Below are positions 62,400 through 64,000 of a stretch of DNA of 64,000 nucleotides, in pieces. Within the stretch, counting starts at the first letter, position 1, and every line of letters starts with the position of its first letter. Made by a program: the position numbers and the translations under genes. The notes below the pieces were generated by a model. It had not been told where the DNA came from. It saw nothing but the letters and a program-made list of their open reading frames with translations, and searched no databases. The stretch is from Liolophura sinensis (Eukaryota > Mollusca > Polyplacophora > Chitonida > Chitonidae). The stretch covers positions 66,571,249 to 66,635,248 of the forward strand of contig NC_088295.1 of assembly GCF_032854445.1 (NCBI RefSeq), in the 5' to 3' direction.

Positions 62400-64000
62400 G
62401 TTTTTAGTCAGTGTGCAAGTCCAGCACACTATGTGTAACGTTTTTACACACTTATTTACATGTGCAGTAGCAGCCATCCATGGGTCACGTGATTTTTCAA
62501 CTTTCTTCGTTGTCTCAAAACAAATTCGTGTGGGCGTATATAACGCTTGTTGCATATGGGAATATGCTTTGTACAATGTTTTCCTACAATAATTAGGTAT
62601 TAATTTGCTGAAAAGGCTGGTTTAAAAAGCTTTTTTGTAAATTTGTAATGTTTCTTTTAGCCGACAGTTTATGTTACATTTAACTCGGTATACCAGACAT
62701 TGCCAAAGTAAAGTTAACAATCAACCGCTTGATAATAAAATGAATTATCATTAAGGGGATCCACGTCTGCAGAAACCACATGTTTCTAACACGCATGCGC
62801 TGTAAAGATAAACTGTTGGCTGCATAAACCCAACTAAACTACCCTTGTTTAGATGCATCATCAGTGGGGCCGTGGAAGAAAAGCATTTCACATGTGTAAT
62901 TATTTACAAAAAATTTTGAGAAATCGCTTTTGTTATTTAAATCAAAATAGCCTCTTTCTAAGTTTTTCGTTAATTTGAAAGTAGTACAGCGTGAAAGTAA
63001 TATTTAAGTTTAAGAAATCAGAGGAAACGCGTAGGCTGTTGTGTTTAACTGGTGCCAGATAATACCTGTAAAAAGGCTCAAAAGTTCTTGACCTGAGATT
63101 GGCGACTCAATGACAGAATCTCCTGGCAAAATGTAAATTTATGAAAACGATTTTTATGCCTGCATTGTAGCACTTTTCTAGCATTATACACGTATTTTTC
63201 TTCTTGTTCTCATCAGTGTCTAATTGTGTTGTGTATTGTGTTTGATTCGCATTACAAGGAAAAGAAGAGAACGTGTCACACAAATCCATATTAGTTTGAG
63301 GCCAAGATCCTTTTTAAACTTAATTTTCCACGACAGTTATTGATACAAGTGAATCAAGGAATTCCATGTGATTACCCAGTTATAAATTATTTGCTTCAGT
63401 GTCCATCACTCTTTTCTGTTTTCGATTACAAAATCTTGTTTATAATTGGAATGAAACCATAGCAAAGACTCGTTCGTTTTACATATCGCATCCACCAAAT
63501 AAGAGGTGAGACCAAAATTACATTCATCAGCCATAATTTGTTATCTCTAAAAATATGGACAGTGAGACATGTAAAATAGTAGGGCGATCAGCTACAGTTA
63601 CATTCAAGTGTGTAATGCAAGGCCCGTTTTGTTTCACGGAACTGATTAAATCTTTGCGTAACACAAACAGTCCTTTAGTGGATTCTCCTTAATCCATTTA
63701 ATCCCAGCCTTAACAAACAATGCCGCCAACATGACAACCCTTGAAATGTAACCAAAATATGGCTGGTGCCAATGCATTTAGTGCCAGTGCACTTACATAG
63801 ACACTCCCTTAAGATAATGCACTGTGAACTGTGCTCGGAGAAACTGCGGAGTATACGTTGAAGTTTACGGACGTCGATATGAATTACCATTGAAAAATAA
63901 TAATGATGGCCATATCGTATTTCTATGTACATGTAACACATTAAAAGTCCCTAAAGAGGAAGTCAGATTTTATGTAATTTTTTTTATATTTAATTTAGTT
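62400..64000. other. Upstream intron or flank of the receptor gene
   Basis: Searched on the minus strand for TM1-TM5 of the receptor without success. No repeat or gene was recognised. Confidence 0.5.

Noticed and set aside
1-64000. CRISPR array, operon, phage or bacterial defence system
   Set aside because: No direct-repeat/spacer arrays, no tightly packed genes and no ribosome binding sites; all positive signals are animal nuclear features.

Overview
This window looks like AT-rich, gene-poor nuclear DNA from a lophotrochozoan invertebrate, most likely a mollusc or brachiopod. The evidence is an intron-split animal neuropeptide receptor, two tRNA-derived SINE families whose tails resemble repeats common in mollusc-type genomes, a decayed Tc1-like transposon, long introns, a (CATA)n microsatellite and frequent ACATGTA-type words. 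There is no sign of operons, ribosome binding sites, CRISPR or bacterial genes. Species assignment is an inference from these traits.

Confident protein-coding content is small. On the minus strand, two exons (60764-60895 and 55204-55460) separated by a 5.3 kb intron encode TM6, TM7, helix 8 and the cytoplasmic tail of a class A peptide GPCR of the capa/pyrokinin/neuromedin-U receptor type. TM1-TM5 must lie beyond base 64000. Everything else with an open frame is weak. A signal-peptide plus cysteine-rich ORF at 697-903 turns out to be largely antisense SINE. A helix-rich ORF at 25983-26210 has an AATAAA overlapping its stop. A TPR-like ORF lies in the receptor intron at 58228-58449.

Layout. 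1-3.4 kb: two minisatellites and a SINE. 3.5-25.5 kb: an old, diverged tandem duplication with a unit of about 7-8 kb. Segment 8.5-11.1 kb matches 15.6-18.3 kb and 23.8-25.5 kb, and segment 3.5-8.4 kb matches 12.7-15.5 kb. SINEs, a microsatellite and a poly-G run lie in individual copies. 25.5-34 kb: mostly unique DNA with a few repeat copies. 34-46.5 kb: a second, independent tandem duplication (34.2/40.6 kb and 38.4/45.9 kb, offset 6.4-7.4 kb), dotted with SINE copies and two AT-rich unclassified blocks. 46.5-55 kb: unique DNA with three or four SINE-B copies. 55.2-60.9 kb: the receptor exons and intron. 61.3-62.4 kb: a truncated SINE and a dead Tc1-like transposase.

No new enzymatic or defence system is visible. 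The unexplained structure is the pair of large diverged tandem arrays, for which no coding unit could be recognised. All alignments were made by eye, so repeat boundaries are approximate.
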